A stretch of DNA of 56,200 nucleotides from Amycolatopsis palatopharyngis (GCF_003385185.1 NZ_PQHZ01000043.1:1-56200); one strand, 5' to 3'. Counted from the first letter of the stretch, positions 45,759 through 55,416 are shown. A program made the numbers and translations. The notes: a model not told the origin generated them from the letters alone.

Positions 45759-45847
45759 GCGAACATGTTGTCAGAAAGTGACGGTTCGCACTAAGTCGGC
45801 GACGGGACGTGATCCACGCGTGACCTGGATCGGGCGTCACCCGAACC

Positions 45848-46654
45848 TCAATCATCTGTCACCGTGACGAAATCAATCAATCTCTCCACCGCGCCGATCA
45901 ATGGCGTTTCCAGATCCCGGAAAGAGCTGACTCCGGCCAGAACCCGTTGCCAGCCCTCGTAGGGTTCGCCCCAGCCGAGTGCGCCGCAGATCCCTTCCTT
46001 CCACTCCACTCCCCTGGGCACCGAGGGCCATGCGGAGATTCCGACGGAGGCGGGCTTCACCGCCTGCCAGATGTCCACGTACGGGTGGCCGGTGACGAGG
46101 ACGTTGCCGTCCCGGATTGAATCCACGATGCGCGACTCCTTGCTGCCGCGCACCAGGTGGTCGACCAGAACACCCAGCCGCCGTCCCGGCCCGGTACCGA
46201 AGTCCGCGATTCGCTCGGCGAGTTCGTCGACACCGTCCAGCGGTTCCACGACGACGCCCTCCACCCGGAGATCGTGACCCCATACCCGCTCGACGAGTTC
46301 GGCGTCATGCTTGCCCTCCACCCAGATACGGGAATCACGGGCTGTCCTTGCCTTCACGCCCGCGACACGGACCGAACCGGAAGCCGATACCGAGGGAACC
46401 GCCGGGGCCGATCGGCGCACCGGAACGAGGGTGACCGGTTTGCCCTCCAGCAGGAACGCGGCCGGGCCGAGTGGAAACACCCGATGCCTGCCCCGCGCGT
46501 CCTCGAGCACGGCGTTGCCGTACTCGATGCGGATCAGCGCGCCGCAGAACCCGCTGCCTGGGTCTTCGAGGACCAGCCCGGGTTCCGCGGGTACCTCGGC
46601 CACCTTGCGCTTTCGAGGCCCGGACAGCACGTCGTCATAGGAGTGGGAACGCAC
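45848..46654 (-). CDS. DUF3097 family protein
   Basis: 268 residues from GTG at 46654, with GGAG 5 nt upstream. It begins RSHSYDDVLSGPRKRKVAEVPAEPGLVLEDPGSGFCGALI and includes RIWVEGKHDAELVERVWGHDLRVEGVVVEPLDGVDEL, a TOPRIM-like stretch with acidic residues, then GRRLGVLVDHLVRGSKESRI and VTGHPYVDIWQAVKP. This matches DUF3097 over its whole length. The TOPRIM-like look (E in VEGKHD, D-x-H in LVDHLV) suggests nucleic-acid or phosphotransfer chemistry, but no function is known to me. Confidence 0.88.
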   Translation of the reverse strand: MRSHSYDDVLSGPRKRKVAEVPAEPGLVLEDPGSGFCGALIRIEYGNAVLEDARGRHRVFPLGPAAFLLEGKPVTLVPVRRSAPAVPSVSASGSVRVAGVKARTARDSRIWVEGKHDAELVERVWGHDLRVEGVVVEPLDGVDELAERIADFGTGPGRRLGVLVDHLVRGSKESRIVDSIRDGNVLVTGHPYVDIWQAVKPASVGISAWPSVPRGVEWKEGICGALGWGEPYEGWQRVLAGVSSFRDLETPLIGAVERLIDFVTVTDD

Positions 46655-46727
46655 GTTCTCCGACGTTAATGTGCCGGCGCCTGCCCCGCACTGCGCCACG
46701 CCGCGACGGCGCTAGGGCACTAGGGAA

Positions 46728-47621
46728 CTACGGCACCAGCTCCAGGATCCGCTCGACCTGGCTGGCCCGGGCGTTACGACGCCGCTGCGCGATCGCCAGC
46801 AGGACCGCGAACGAACGGCACCACGCGGTGAGGCGTTCGACGTCCAGTTCCGGGATGGCCGAGGCCAACCTGGAAACCCCGGCGTCGAGGCTGCCGCCGT
46901 GCAGCAGTGGCAGCACTGCCCAGTCGGCCGCGTCGACGGCAGGATCGCCAAGGCAGGGCCGCGGATCGATCGCCACGGCTCCCCTCACCGGCCCGGCGTC
47001 GAGCACGTTGTCCGGATGCAGGTCGCCGTGCAGCAGCCGCACCGGACCGTCGGCGGCGAGTTCCATCGCCAGCGTGCGCGACCGCGCCACCGCGGCAGGA
47101 CTCAGCCCGGCGCCCTCGGCGCGACGGCTGAACAGATCGAAGATGAAGCCGAGTCGCTCGCGCAGAGTGATGAACCCACTGGCAGGAACCGGGGTGGTGG
47201 CGAGCTGGCCGAGAAGCTCCGCGATCTCCGGGACGGGAAAGTCCGCCCGGCGTTCGGCGAGTGGCGTCGCCGGGCAGAGCCCCTCCAGCAGGAGCGCCCC
47301 TTCGGCAGGGGCGGTATCCAGCAGGTTCACCACCCGGCTGCAGCCCGTCCACACGCGCAACGCGGCCGCCTCCGTTTCGGCGATCTCCCGTTCCGGAGTC
47401 ACCTTCAGCACCACGAACGCTCCGGATGTGTCCTCACCGAGGAAGGTGCGACCGGTACCGCCCGCGACCGAGGAGCGCAGGCGCAGTCCCCAGTGGACCG
47501 ACAGGTCGGCGACCAGGTCCGGCAGGGCGTCGCACCACGGGCCGACGCCCGCGCCGAACCGGTCCACCAGCCGAGCACGGGAACCTTCGTCGAGTACCAG
47601 GGCGGGATCGAGGGCCGTCAC
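46728..47621 (-). CDS. Aminoglycoside-phosphotransferase family kinase, APH(6)-like
   Basis: 297 residues from GTG at 47621, overlapping the stop of the MBL gene (GTGA). The kinase-like fold has the ATP-binding Lys in FVVLKVTPEREIAETEAAAL, the catalytic HGDLHPDNVLDAG (Brenner-type motif with Asp and Asn) and the metal Asp region AIDPRPCLGDPAVDAADW. These match the streptomycin-6-kinase-like group. Many chromosomal members do not give resistance, so the acceptor is open. It sits in a conserved-gene run, which argues for a housekeeping substrate. Confidence 0.85.
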   Translation of the reverse strand: MTALDPALVLDEGSRARLVDRFGAGVGPWCDALPDLVADLSVHWGLRLRSSVAGGTGRTFLGEDTSGAFVVLKVTPEREIAETEAAALRVWTGCSRVVNLLDTAPAEGALLLEGLCPATPLAERRADFPVPEIAELLGQLATTPVPASGFITLRERLGFIFDLFSRRAEGAGLSPAAVARSRTLAMELAADGPVRLLHGDLHPDNVLDAGPVRGAVAIDPRPCLGDPAVDAADWAVLPLLHGGSLDAGVSRLASAIPELDVERLTAWCRSFAVLLAIAQRRRNARASQVERILELVP

Positions 47622-48547
47622 GTGCGATCTCGCACGGTTCGGGTCTCCCCCACGGCCATTGCCCACAGGTCCGCCGCGTCCAGGCCGGCTGCCGCCCACT
47701 CCTTGCGAATCAGTTCGAGCGGTTGTTCCACCGGTTCCCTGGTCAGCACGAACGTGCCCCAATGCATGGCCGCGAGCCTGCGCGCACCGAGATCCGCGAG
47801 TGCGGTTACGGCCTCGGCTGGGTCCATGTGCACCGCTCGCATGAACCAGCGCGGCTCGTACGCGCCGATCGGCATCATCGCGACCTCGATATCGGGGTAG
47901 CGTCCGCCGATCTCGCCGAACCAACGGCCGTACCCCGAGTCGCCGCAGTGATAGGAGCGCGGCCCCTGCTCGGGTGAGATCACCCAGCCACCCCACAGTG
48001 ACCGGCAGGTGTCGAACGCGCTGCGCCTGCTCCAGTGATGTGCCGGAGTGAAGTCGAACCGGACGCCACCGACGTCGGCGGACTCCCACCAGTCGAGCTC
48101 GATGACCTCGGTGAAGCCGCGCTTGCGGAACCAGCGACCAAGCCCCGCGCCGACCAGGATCGGTGTGTTCCGGGGCAGTCTGCGGATCGTCGGTGCGTCG
48201 AGGTGGTCGTAGTGGTCGTGGCTGATCACCACGACGTCGATCTCGGGCAGGTCCGCCCAGGCCAGTCCAGGAGGTGTGAGGCGCGGTGGCACGCCTGGGA
48301 TCTTCGCCGACCACACCGGATCGGTCAGGATCGAGATTCCGCCTGTTCGCACCAGATATGTCGAATGTCCGACCCAGGTCCAGCTCGATGTGCCGGGCTC
48401 GAGTGCGGGCAGACCCGCGCGCAGGACCGGGATTCGGTCGGCGTTGTCCGTGGGACCACGAAAACCGCCTTCACGCAGGATTCGGAGCAGGTCCAGCGGC
48501 CGGGGCAACGGCGAGGTCAGCCGATCACGGTAGGAGACGCGCGTCAT
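47618..48547 (-). CDS. MBL-fold metal-dependent hydrolase (NAPE-PLD/UlaG-like)
   Basis: 309 residues from ATG at 48547. The zinc motif HDHYDH is in VVVISHDHYDHLDAPTI; earlier comes TWVGHSTYLVRTGGISILTDPVW, later PAHHWSRRSAF, YHCGDSGYG with the bridging Asp, and AMHWGTFVLTREP with the last His. This order is that of the NAPE-PLD/RomA-type metallo-beta-lactamase fold hydrolases. A lipid-like phosphodiester or lactone substrate is possible. It is coupled to the downstream kinase gene. Confidence 0.9.
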   Translation of the reverse strand: MTRVSYRDRLTSPLPRPLDLLRILREGGFRGPTDNADRIPVLRAGLPALEPGTSSWTWVGHSTYLVRTGGISILTDPVWSAKIPGVPPRLTPPGLAWADLPEIDVVVISHDHYDHLDAPTIRRLPRNTPILVGAGLGRWFRKRGFTEVIELDWWESADVGGVRFDFTPAHHWSRRSAFDTCRSLWGGWVISPEQGPRSYHCGDSGYGRWFGEIGGRYPDIEVAMMPIGAYEPRWFMRAVHMDPAEAVTALADLGARRLAAMHWGTFVLTREPVEQPLELIRKEWAAAGLDAADLWAMAVGETRTVRDRT

Positions 48548-48592
48548 GTGTTCAGCCTGCCACCACCCGCGGATTCCGGCTCGCGGCTCGGC

Positions 48593-49399
48593 CTAGAACA
48601 GCGGCCAGGGAATGGCGCGCCATTGGTCGCTGGGTGCGGGAAACACCGGATGCGCCAGCAAACGAGCCGCCCGTTCGCCGATGGCCGAGACCTCGGCGGA
48701 GGTCAGATGCCGGCCGAGCGCGATGCCCAGCTCGCCGTCGAGGGCACGCCGCAGCCCGTGCAGTTTCTCCACGACGTCGTCGGCGAGCGCGTCTCCCACC
48801 CAGCCCCAGAGCACTGTGCGGAGCTTGGGTTCGGTGTGCAGGCAGATGCCGTGATCCACGCCGTAGACGCGGCCATCGGATCCGGGCAGCACGTGGCCAC
48901 CCTTACGATCGGTGTTGTTCACCACGACGTCCAGCACCGCGAGCTCACGCATGCCGGGTCGATCGGCGTGGGCCAGCACCGCGGGTTCACCCGCTCGATC
49001 GTGCGCGTGCAGTACGACGCGCCAGTCGTCAGGGACGTCGCCGGGAGCACGCACGTCGACGAGTTCGTCGTCGCCGGTGTCCACCCAGAGCTGGACCATG
49101 CCCTCACCGAACGGGCCGTCCCGCAGGACGGTCGGCGGTACGACCCCGAGTTCCGCGGCTTCGGCCACGAGGTAGGTCGCCACCTCACGGCCTGCCAGCG
49201 TTCCGTCCGGGAAGTCCCACAGCGGTCGCTCCCCGGCCACCGGCTTGTACACGGCGTTGGCCCGCACACCATCCAGCTCGATCGTGCAGAACAGGGTGAC
49301 GTTCGAGGCATCCACCAGCCTGCCCTCGACCTCCAGCCGCCCCTGCGCGACGAGGTTCTTCGCTGCGGGGTCGTTCGGATCGAGCTCTGGCCGGGTCAT
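48593..49399 (-). CDS. SCO1664-family protein (PI3/4-kinase-like fold)
   Basis: 268 residues from ATG at 49399, overlapping the stop of the DUF3090 gene (ATGA). Kinase-like landmarks: NAVYKPVAGERPLWDFPDG with the nucleotide-binding Lys, LAVLDVVVNNTDRKGGHVL with the Asn-x-Asp-Arg catalytic loop, and VYGVDHGICLHTEPKLRTVLWGW with the metal Asp. This is the bacterial PI3/4-kinase-like family often found with DUF3090. The substrate is unknown; the pairing with DUF3090 is conserved across actinobacteria. Confidence 0.88.
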   Translation of the reverse strand: MTRPELDPNDPAAKNLVAQGRLEVEGRLVDASNVTLFCTIELDGVRANAVYKPVAGERPLWDFPDGTLAGREVATYLVAEAAELGVVPPTVLRDGPFGEGMVQLWVDTGDDELVDVRAPGDVPDDWRVVLHAHDRAGEPAVLAHADRPGMRELAVLDVVVNNTDRKGGHVLPGSDGRVYGVDHGICLHTEPKLRTVLWGWVGDALADDVVEKLHGLRRALDGELGIALGRHLTSAEVSAIGERAARLLAHPVFPAPSDQWRAIPWPLF

Positions 49400-49971
49400 T
49401 CCTCGGTGAGATCCGAGTCGCGCCGGTATCCGTTCTGCCTGGGGCAGATGTGCCCCTCCGGATCCAGCGGTTCCCCGCACAGCGGGCACGGCTTGCGGCC
49501 CGCGCTCACGACGCGTTCCGCGCGTTCGGCGAAGGCTCTGGCGGCGGCGGGTTCGAGGAACACGCGAACGGCGTCAGGGCCTTCCTCGGTGTCGTCGAGT
49601 ACGACCGTTTCGTCGACCTCGCCCTCGGTGATCGCCAGCAGTTCGATCACGACGGCGCGGCTCTCGGCGTCCCAGCCAAGGCCCATCGTGCCGACGCGGA
49701 ACTCCTCCTCGACCGGCACGTTCAGCGGTTCGACGTCGCGCAGTTCCTCGGGAACTTCATCGGGGACCTCGGCGCCGAAGCGGTTCGACACTTCTTCCAG
49801 CAGCGAGCTGAGGCGCTCGGCGAGGACGGCGACCTGTTGTTTCTCGATCGTCACGCTGATCGTGCGGACGTCCTCGGACGCCTGAAGGTAGAACGTGCGG
49901 TCACCGGGTTCCCCGACGGTGCCCGCTACGAAGCGGTCGGGTTGGCGGAAGACATGAATGACACGAGCCAT
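49396..49971 (-). CDS. DUF3090 family protein
   Basis: 191 residues from ATG at 49971 (MARVIHVFRQPDRFVAGTVGEPGDRTFYLQAS); ATG at 49980 is an alternative. The body matches DUF3090, and the C-terminus carries a zinc-binding ending CPLCGEPLDPEGHICPRQNGY, three Cys and a His. In other actinobacteria the pair DUF3090-SCO1664 is often near mshC and cysQ; neither is in this window. It heads a seven-gene minus-strand run and diverges from the S9 peptidase. Confidence 0.92.
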   Translation of the reverse strand: MARVIHVFRQPDRFVAGTVGEPGDRTFYLQASEDVRTISVTIEKQQVAVLAERLSSLLEEVSNRFGAEVPDEVPEELRDVEPLNVPVEEEFRVGTMGLGWDAESRAVVIELLAITEGEVDETVVLDDTEEGPDAVRVFLEPAAARAFAERAERVVSAGRKPCPLCGEPLDPEGHICPRQNGYRRDSDLTEE

Positions 49972-50062
49972 GGCACTCATGACCCTAAGCCACGCCTGCA
50001 TGATCGGCATCCGCCGCCCCCTCACTCCACGTAAGCCGATGCGATCGGCGACGCTCACACTC

Positions 50063-50068
50063 TAGGGT
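50063..50068 (+). promoter_or_regulatory. -10 hexamer TAGGGT, leaderless start
   Basis: Ends 6 nt before ATG at 50075. Confidence 0.5.
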
Positions 50069-50074
50069 GGCCAG

Positions 50075-52024
50075 ATGCCGATGATCACCCCGAACGGATC
50101 TTGGACCTCCCCCATCGAGGCCGCTGACGTGGCGGCCGCTGGGGGCACCCCCCAATGGCTGGACGTGGTGGACGGCGAGACGTGGTGGGCACAGTCACGC
50201 CCGGCGGAGGGCGGCAGGGTCGCGCTGCTCCGCGCTACCAGCGGCTCCGGCGCGCAAGAGGTGCTGCCCGCGCCCTGGAACGTCCGAAACCGGGTACACG
50301 AGTACGGCGGCCGCCCGTGGGTGGTCGTCGGCGGCCTGCTGGTCTTCACCAACTGGGACGATCAGCGCGTCTATGCCATGGACCGCGCCTCCGCGAAGGT
50401 GGATCCGATCACCCCGGCGCCTTCGCAGCCGCACGGTGTCCGCTACGGCGACCTGCGTCCGGGACTCGGCGGCGAGGTGTGGGCCGTCCGGGAGCGCAGT
50501 ACCGGCTCGCGCAGGGCGGACGTCGCCCGTGACCTCGTCGCGCTCTCCGCTTCCGGGGCGCAACCCCGGGTGCTCGCGGCCACCCACCACTTCCTCACCG
50601 CTCCGCAGATCTCCCCTGACGGTCGGCGCGCGGCCTGGCTGGGCTGGGACCATCCGGCGATGCCGTGGGACGGGACACAGCTGTGTGTGGCCGATATCGC
50701 CGCCGACGGCACCTTCGCCGCGCACCGGGTCGTCGCGGGTGGCGCCGAGGTCTCGGTCTGCCAGCTCGAATGGGAGTCCCCGGACACGCTGCTGGCCCTG
50801 CTCGACCCCGATGGCTGGTGGAACCTGCACCGGATCTCCCTTGGCGGCGAGATCACGAACCTCGCACCGGTACCCGCGGAACTCGGTGGTGCGCTCTGGC
50901 GGATCGGCTCCCGCTGGTTCGCCCCACTGGGCGGGGGCAGGCACGCGGTGCTGAACTCCGGCAGGCTGGCCGTACTGGACGAGAACACGGCGACGGTCAG
51001 CCCGGTGGCGGAGGCGGCCGAGCTCGTTGCGTGGTCGCCGACCATCGCGGTGCACGGTGACACCGTCGCGGGTGTGGCCGCGGGCGCCGTGAGCGAAGGT
51101 GCCGTGGTGCACGTGAACCTGCGGACGGGGACGCGGAGCGAACTCGCGGTTCCGGATGAGGGCGGCGCATGGCTGCCCGACCCGGCCTTTCTCCCGGTAC
51201 CGCACGAGCGGACGTTCAAATCGCGGTCCGGCGAGGAGATCCCGGCCTACGTCTACCCGCCTGCGAATCCCGACCACGCGACTCCCGAGGGAGAGCTACC
51301 GCCCTATCTGGTGCATGTGCACGGCGGACCGACCGGAAGGGCGTTCGGCGTCCTCGATCTGGGCTTCGCGTACTTCACCAGCAGGGGTATCGGCGTCGTC
51401 GCGGTGAACTACGGCGGGTCCACCGGTTACGGGCGCCGCTACCGGGAACGACTGCGCGAACAGTGGGGCGTCGTCGACGTGCAGGACTGCGTCGACGTGG
51501 CCGAGGCACTGGTCACCGAAGGACTGGCCGACCCCGACCGGCTGGCGGTCCGAGGTGGCAGTGCGGGCGGATTCACCTCCGCCGCCTCGATGACCACCGT
51601 CCGCACCTACCGTGCGGGCACCGTGCAGTTCCCGATCCTCGACCTCTCCGGGTGGACCGGTGAAGGGGGCGAGACGCACGACTTCGAGTCGCGCTACCTC
51701 GACAGTCTGGTCGGGCCGCTACCGGAGGCCCAGGGCAGATATGACGAGCGCTCGCCGATCAACAACACGGATTCGCTGGCCGGGCCGGTGTTGTTCCTGC
51801 AGGGCCTCGAGGACGAGATCTGCCCGCCCGAGCAGGCAGACCGATTCGTCGAAGCCCTCGACGGTAGCGGTACAGCGCACGCCTACCTCACGTTCCCCGG
51901 CGAGCAGCACGGCTTTCGCAAGGCGGAGACGATCATCGCGGCGCTGGAGGCGGAGCTGTCGTTCTACGGCCAGGTGTTCGGTTTCGCCACACCGGGCGTA
52001 CCCGCCGTCGAACTGCGTTCGTGA
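50075..52024 (+). CDS. S9-family peptidase (acylaminoacyl/dipeptidyl peptidase-like)
   Basis: 649 residues from ATG at 50075. Residues about 20-370 are the beta-propeller (GRRAAWLGWDHPAMPWDGTQL is a repeated-blade element). The alpha/beta-hydrolase domain follows: PYLVHVHGGPTGRAFG gives the oxyanion strand, RGGSAGGF holds Ser496, FLQGLEDEICPPEQ Asp580 and PGEQHGFRKA His612. There is no signal peptide, so it cleaves short peptides in the cytoplasm. Its stop overlaps the start of the next gene (GTGA), a coupled pair of peptidases. Confidence 0.92.
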   Translation: MPMITPNGSWTSPIEAADVAAAGGTPQWLDVVDGETWWAQSRPAEGGRVALLRATSGSGAQEVLPAPWNVRNRVHEYGGRPWVVVGGLLVFTNWDDQRVYAMDRASAKVDPITPAPSQPHGVRYGDLRPGLGGEVWAVRERSTGSRRADVARDLVALSASGAQPRVLAATHHFLTAPQISPDGRRAAWLGWDHPAMPWDGTQLCVADIAADGTFAAHRVVAGGAEVSVCQLEWESPDTLLALLDPDGWWNLHRISLGGEITNLAPVPAELGGALWRIGSRWFAPLGGGRHAVLNSGRLAVLDENTATVSPVAEAAELVAWSPTIAVHGDTVAGVAAGAVSEGAVVHVNLRTGTRSELAVPDEGGAWLPDPAFLPVPHERTFKSRSGEEIPAYVYPPANPDHATPEGELPPYLVHVHGGPTGRAFGVLDLGFAYFTSRGIGVVAVNYGGSTGYGRRYRERLREQWGVVDVQDCVDVAEALVTEGLADPDRLAVRGGSAGGFTSAASMTTVRTYRAGTVQFPILDLSGWTGEGGETHDFESRYLDSLVGPLPEAQGRYDERSPINNTDSLAGPVLFLQGLEDEICPPEQADRFVEALDGSGTAHAYLTFPGEQHGFRKAETIIAALEAELSFYGQVFGFATPGVPAVELRS

Positions 52025-52953
52025 TCTCCGCCCCGGTGAGCGCCACCAGAGCACCCAGGCTGCGAAAGGGCGACACGGTCGCCCTGGTGGCACCCGCGGG
52101 ACCAGTGCCACGGGACCTGCTCGACCGTGCCGTGCTGGTACTGCGTTCCTGGGGACTGGCGGTACGGATGTACGACTCGGTGCACGCGGGGAACCCGACC
52201 TTCGACTACCTTGCCGGAACGGACGCGGACAGGGCCGCGGACTTCCAGCAGGCGTGGCTCGACCCGGCCGTGTCCGCGGTTTTCGCGGCGCGGGGTGGGT
52301 ACGGCTGCATGCGGATGGTCGACCTCGTGGACTGGTCGCGGCTGCGCTCGGCAGGGCCGAAGCTGTTCGCCGGCTCCAGCGATACGACCGCCCTGCACGA
52401 GGCGGTCGGCGTTCACCTCGGTCTCAGCACGTTGTTCTCCCCCATGCCCGCGACCTCGCACTTCGACGATGTGGCAGCCGCCGGACTGCGGCGCATGCTC
52501 TTCGAACCCGAGCAGGCTGTGCGGCTGGGTGGCCCCGCGGCCGTCGCGCTACGCGGTGGAACCGCCGTCGGCGTCACCGTCGGTGGCAACCTCAGCTTGC
52601 TCGTCGCCAGTATCGGAGCTCCCGAGCACCGGCCGGCTCGTGGTGGCATCGCACTGCTGGAGGACGTGACCGAGAACGTGTACCGGCTCGACCGGCTGCT
52701 GACCCAGCTTCTGCGGGTGGGCTGGTTCGACGGGGTGGCCGGCATCGCGCTCGGATCATGGACCGACTGCGGTCCGCCCGAGGACATCCGGGCCCTGATG
52801 CTCGACCGGCTGGGCCCGCTCGGTGTGCCGATCGTCCAGGAGCTGGGTTTCGGGCACCACAACGGCGCCCTCACCGTGCCGCTCGGCGTGCGGGCACGGC
52901 TCGACGCCGACGCGGGCACCCTCACCCTGCTCGAGCCGGCGCTCAGTTGCTGA
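52021..52953 (+). CDS. S66-family LD-carboxypeptidase
   Basis: 310 residues from GTG at 52021, overlapping the S9 stop. The enzyme trims the terminal D-alanine from tetrapeptide stems of recycled peptidoglycan. Landmarks are GDTVALVAPAGPV, the Gly-rich ARGGYGCMRMVDLV, the nucleophile Ser in LFAGSSDTTALHEAV, the Glu in IALLEDVTENVYRLDRLLTQL and the His in FGHHNGALTVPLGVRA. It is soluble, as expected for cell-wall recycling. Coupling to an S9 peptidase suggests joint peptide breakdown. Its 3' end overlaps the convergent amidohydrolase by 11 bases. Confidence 0.92.
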   Translation: MISAPVSATRAPRLRKGDTVALVAPAGPVPRDLLDRAVLVLRSWGLAVRMYDSVHAGNPTFDYLAGTDADRAADFQQAWLDPAVSAVFAARGGYGCMRMVDLVDWSRLRSAGPKLFAGSSDTTALHEAVGVHLGLSTLFSPMPATSHFDDVAAAGLRRMLFEPEQAVRLGGPAAVALRGGTAVGVTVGGNLSLLVASIGAPEHRPARGGIALLEDVTENVYRLDRLLTQLLRVGWFDGVAGIALGSWTDCGPPEDIRALMLDRLGPLGVPIVQELGFGHHNGALTVPLGVRARLDADAGTLTLLEPALSC

Positions 52954-54172
52954 TGGCGCCGGACGGGACGTGCGGCCGCCCGGCCGCCAGCACGAGCCGG
53001 ACGTCGCGAACGGCGTCGAGGTCCTCGATGGGGTCGCCGCCAACGACGACGAGATCGGCGCGGTAGCCGGGCGCGAGCCTGCCGGTGTGCTCTCCGAGTC
53101 GCAGCGCTTCCGCGGCGTCGAGTGTCGCCATGTTCAGGATCTGCTCGCCGGGGAAGCCGAGGAAGCGATAGAAGTCGAGGCTGCCCGCGAAGTTGTCGAA
53201 GACCGCGTTGGGCACGCCCGCGTCGGTACCGGCGATCAGCCGGACTCCTTGCTCCGCCATCCAGCGCACCCGGCCGAAGATCTCGGCGGCGCGGTCCTCG
53301 CCGAAGCGCTCGGCGAACTTCCGCCAGTTCGGGCTCGCGCCGGTGCAGACGGCGATCCCCTTCGCGGCGATTTCGGCGACCACGTCCTCGAGGACCTCGA
53401 ATCCGCTCTCCGCCATCCAGGTGCAGTGCTCGATCGTGTCCACCCCGGCCGCGACCGAGTCGGCGATCCCCGTGCTGCCGTGGGCGTGTGCGGCGACCGG
53501 GAGCCCCAGCGCGTGCGCCTCCGTCACCACCATCCGCAACTCCTCGGCGGTGAACTGCGACTCCCAGGTCTGCGCGCCGCCCTTGGTCAGCCCGCCGCCC
53601 GTGGCCATCACCTTGATCACCTCGGCCCCGCGGGCGGCGTTCTCCCGCACCTTGGCGCGGATCTCCTGCTCCCCGTGCACTTCACCGCCGAGGAACCAGC
53701 AGTGACCGCCGGGCACAGTCAACGGTGTGGTGGCGGCGACGATCCGTGGTCCCGGGTAGTGGCCGTCGGCGATCGCGTCGCGCAGCCGGACGGCGAGCCC
53801 GTCCCTGTCCCCGAGGTCGCGAACGGTGGTTACGCCGTTGTCGAGCAGTTGGCGCGCGCGATCCGCCATCCCTGCCAGTAGGGTCTCGTCGTCCAGTTCC
53901 CGTACGGCGGTGACCGGGTCCGCGCTCGCGTCGAACGCCAGATGAACGTGGGCGTCGATCAGCCCCGGCAGCACGGTGCAGCCCGGGAAGTCCTTGTGCG
54001 TCGTGGCGCTGGAAACACCGGACGCCAGCTCGGCGCGTGGTCCGACGGCGACGATCTCGGAGCCGTTGACCAGCACCGCGCCATCGGCGATCCGGGTTCC
54101 CGCCGGACCCACGAGCACGTGATCCGCGGAGATCAGCGTTTCCACCGCCTGCGCCACCGTCCTTTCCGTCAC
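52943..54172 (-). CDS. Amidohydrolase family protein (imidazolonepropionase/prolidase-like)
   Basis: 409 residues from GTG at 54172. The metal set is visible: PGLIDAHVHLAFD (His-x-His), EVIKVMATGGGLTKGG (carbamylated Lys), LPVAAHAHGSTGIADSV, DTIEHCTW and LIAGTDAGVPN (Asp). The end GYRADLVVVGGDPIEDL is the closing beta-sandwich strand. The subgroup includes Xaa-Pro/Xaa-Arg dipeptidases and some mycotoxin amidases, so peptide or amide hydrolysis fits the neighbouring peptidases. The exact substrate is undetermined. Confidence 0.9.
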   Translation of the reverse strand: MTERTVAQAVETLISADHVLVGPAGTRIADGAVLVNGSEIVAVGPRAELASGVSSATTHKDFPGCTVLPGLIDAHVHLAFDASADPVTAVRELDDETLLAGMADRARQLLDNGVTTVRDLGDRDGLAVRLRDAIADGHYPGPRIVAATTPLTVPGGHCWFLGGEVHGEQEIRAKVRENAARGAEVIKVMATGGGLTKGGAQTWESQFTAEELRMVVTEAHALGLPVAAHAHGSTGIADSVAAGVDTIEHCTWMAESGFEVLEDVVAEIAAKGIAVCTGASPNWRKFAERFGEDRAAEIFGRVRWMAEQGVRLIAGTDAGVPNAVFDNFAGSLDFYRFLGFPGEQILNMATLDAAEALRLGEHTGRLAPGYRADLVVVGGDPIEDLDAVRDVRLVLAAGRPHVPSGAISN

Positions 54173-54202
54173 CAGCTTGATGTCGTGGGCGTCTGCCGAC
54201 CC

Positions 54203-55345
54203 TTACGCGGGTTGGGCGCGAAGGGCGTCGGCAAGGTCGATCAGTTCCCGCACGTCGTCCTCGAGGCCCTCGCCGGCGGGCATGGCCACTCGCGATGCCC
54301 GCGCGTCGACGTCCTTGCCCTCGGCCCTGGCGTGCAGTGCCGCGCGTAGCAGGCCGGCAAGTTCGGCGGGCCGGGCCGGCTGGTCCGAGGGCAGGCCGGT
54401 CCTGGCCCGCTCCTGCGCGAGGTACGGGCTCAGCCACACCAGACCATCACGGCACTCGATCACCCTGCGGTAGTACCTGCGGTGCATCGCGCGCAGACTC
54501 AGCAGGTCACGGCGGCCGGCGGAGGGGACTCTGCCCAGTACGTGCTCGGGATAGGCGTCGTGCAGGAGAGTCCACAGTGGACGAAGCTGGTGGTACTGCC
54601 TGCGGTGCTGCCACCACACTCGCCCAGCCGCCCAGCGAGTGGCCACCGATGGGTAGATGACGCCGATGACGAACAGCGGGATCGCGATCATCAGTACGAG
54701 ACTGGCCGTCGCCGAGATCGGCGCGGGGGGCGTACCGCTCTGCCAGCGGATCACGACCAGCACGCTGCGCACGCCACTGGCGAGCACCATGGCGGCCATG
54801 CCGACCGCCGCGATCCGCAGTCCGGTCGACAACGGTCTGCGCGATGAGCCGGCATAACGCAGGGTGGATCTCAGCGCCATCGCGATCGCGTAGAAGAGGT
54901 AGAGCCCGCCGAAGAAGTAGAACGCGGCCACGGCGGTGTGGCTCATGTCCCCGGTGCTGAACGTGTGACCGCGCAGGGCGGGCGGCGTGGCGAGGGTGGC
55001 GGCGGTGATGGCGGCGATGGAGAACGCGAGTGGCAGCAGTTCCCACCGTGCGCGCCGCCGTCCGTTTTCGGCGTCCTCGGCGGAGAACAGGTAGAAGCAC
55101 ATCAGCCAGTACACGGCGACCAGCAGCATCACGTTCTGCAGCCACTTCGCCGTGCCTGGCGCGATCAGCGAGTCCGCCCAGCGGGCGCCCGCAGGCAGAC
55201 CGAAGGGGAACGCGATCGCGGCGGAGACGAGACAGAACGTGACCGCACGCAGCGGAAGGTCGTGCGGTGCGCGCGTGACCTGGCGCAGCTTCCACACAAC
55301 GGCGGTCAGCAGAAGCACCCCGAACGCGATGCTGAACGGACTCAC
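54203..55345 (-). CDS. Multi-pass membrane protein, MAB_1171c-like
   Basis: 380 residues from GTG at 55345 (GTG 55351 is 2 codons earlier); the upstream frame is made of the 21-bp repeats and is not conserved. Seven hydrophobic segments lie in the first 235 residues (SPFSIAFGVLLLTAVVWKL, NVMLLVAVYWLMCFYLF, LAFSIAAITAATLA, VAAFYFFGGLYLFYAIAMAL, IAAVGMAAMVLASGV, ATASLVLMIAIPLFVIGVIY). A cytoplasmic domain follows (WQHRRQYHQLRPLWTLLHDAYPEHVLG, AMHRRYYRRVIECRDGLVWLSPY). This layout matches the actinobacterial family labelled putative transporter MAB_1171c, often beside an XRE regulator or ImmA/IrrE-like gene; none is adjacent here. Confidence 0.8.
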   Translation of the reverse strand: MSPFSIAFGVLLLTAVVWKLRQVTRAPHDLPLRAVTFCLVSAAIAFPFGLPAGARWADSLIAPGTAKWLQNVMLLVAVYWLMCFYLFSAEDAENGRRRARWELLPLAFSIAAITAATLATPPALRGHTFSTGDMSHTAVAAFYFFGGLYLFYAIAMALRSTLRYAGSSRRPLSTGLRIAAVGMAAMVLASGVRSVLVVIRWQSGTPPAPISATASLVLMIAIPLFVIGVIYPSVATRWAAGRVWWQHRRQYHQLRPLWTLLHDAYPEHVLGRVPSAGRRDLLSLRAMHRRYYRRVIECRDGLVWLSPYLAQERARTGLPSDQPARPAELAGLLRAALHARAEGKDVDARASRVAMPAGEGLEDDVRELIDLADALRAQPA

Positions 55346-55416
55346 AGCCACCCCTGTCGGTCGTGTCCTCCAGAGCGAGACCCTACTGCACGACAGAGTG
55401 ACGAACCCCCGGTAAC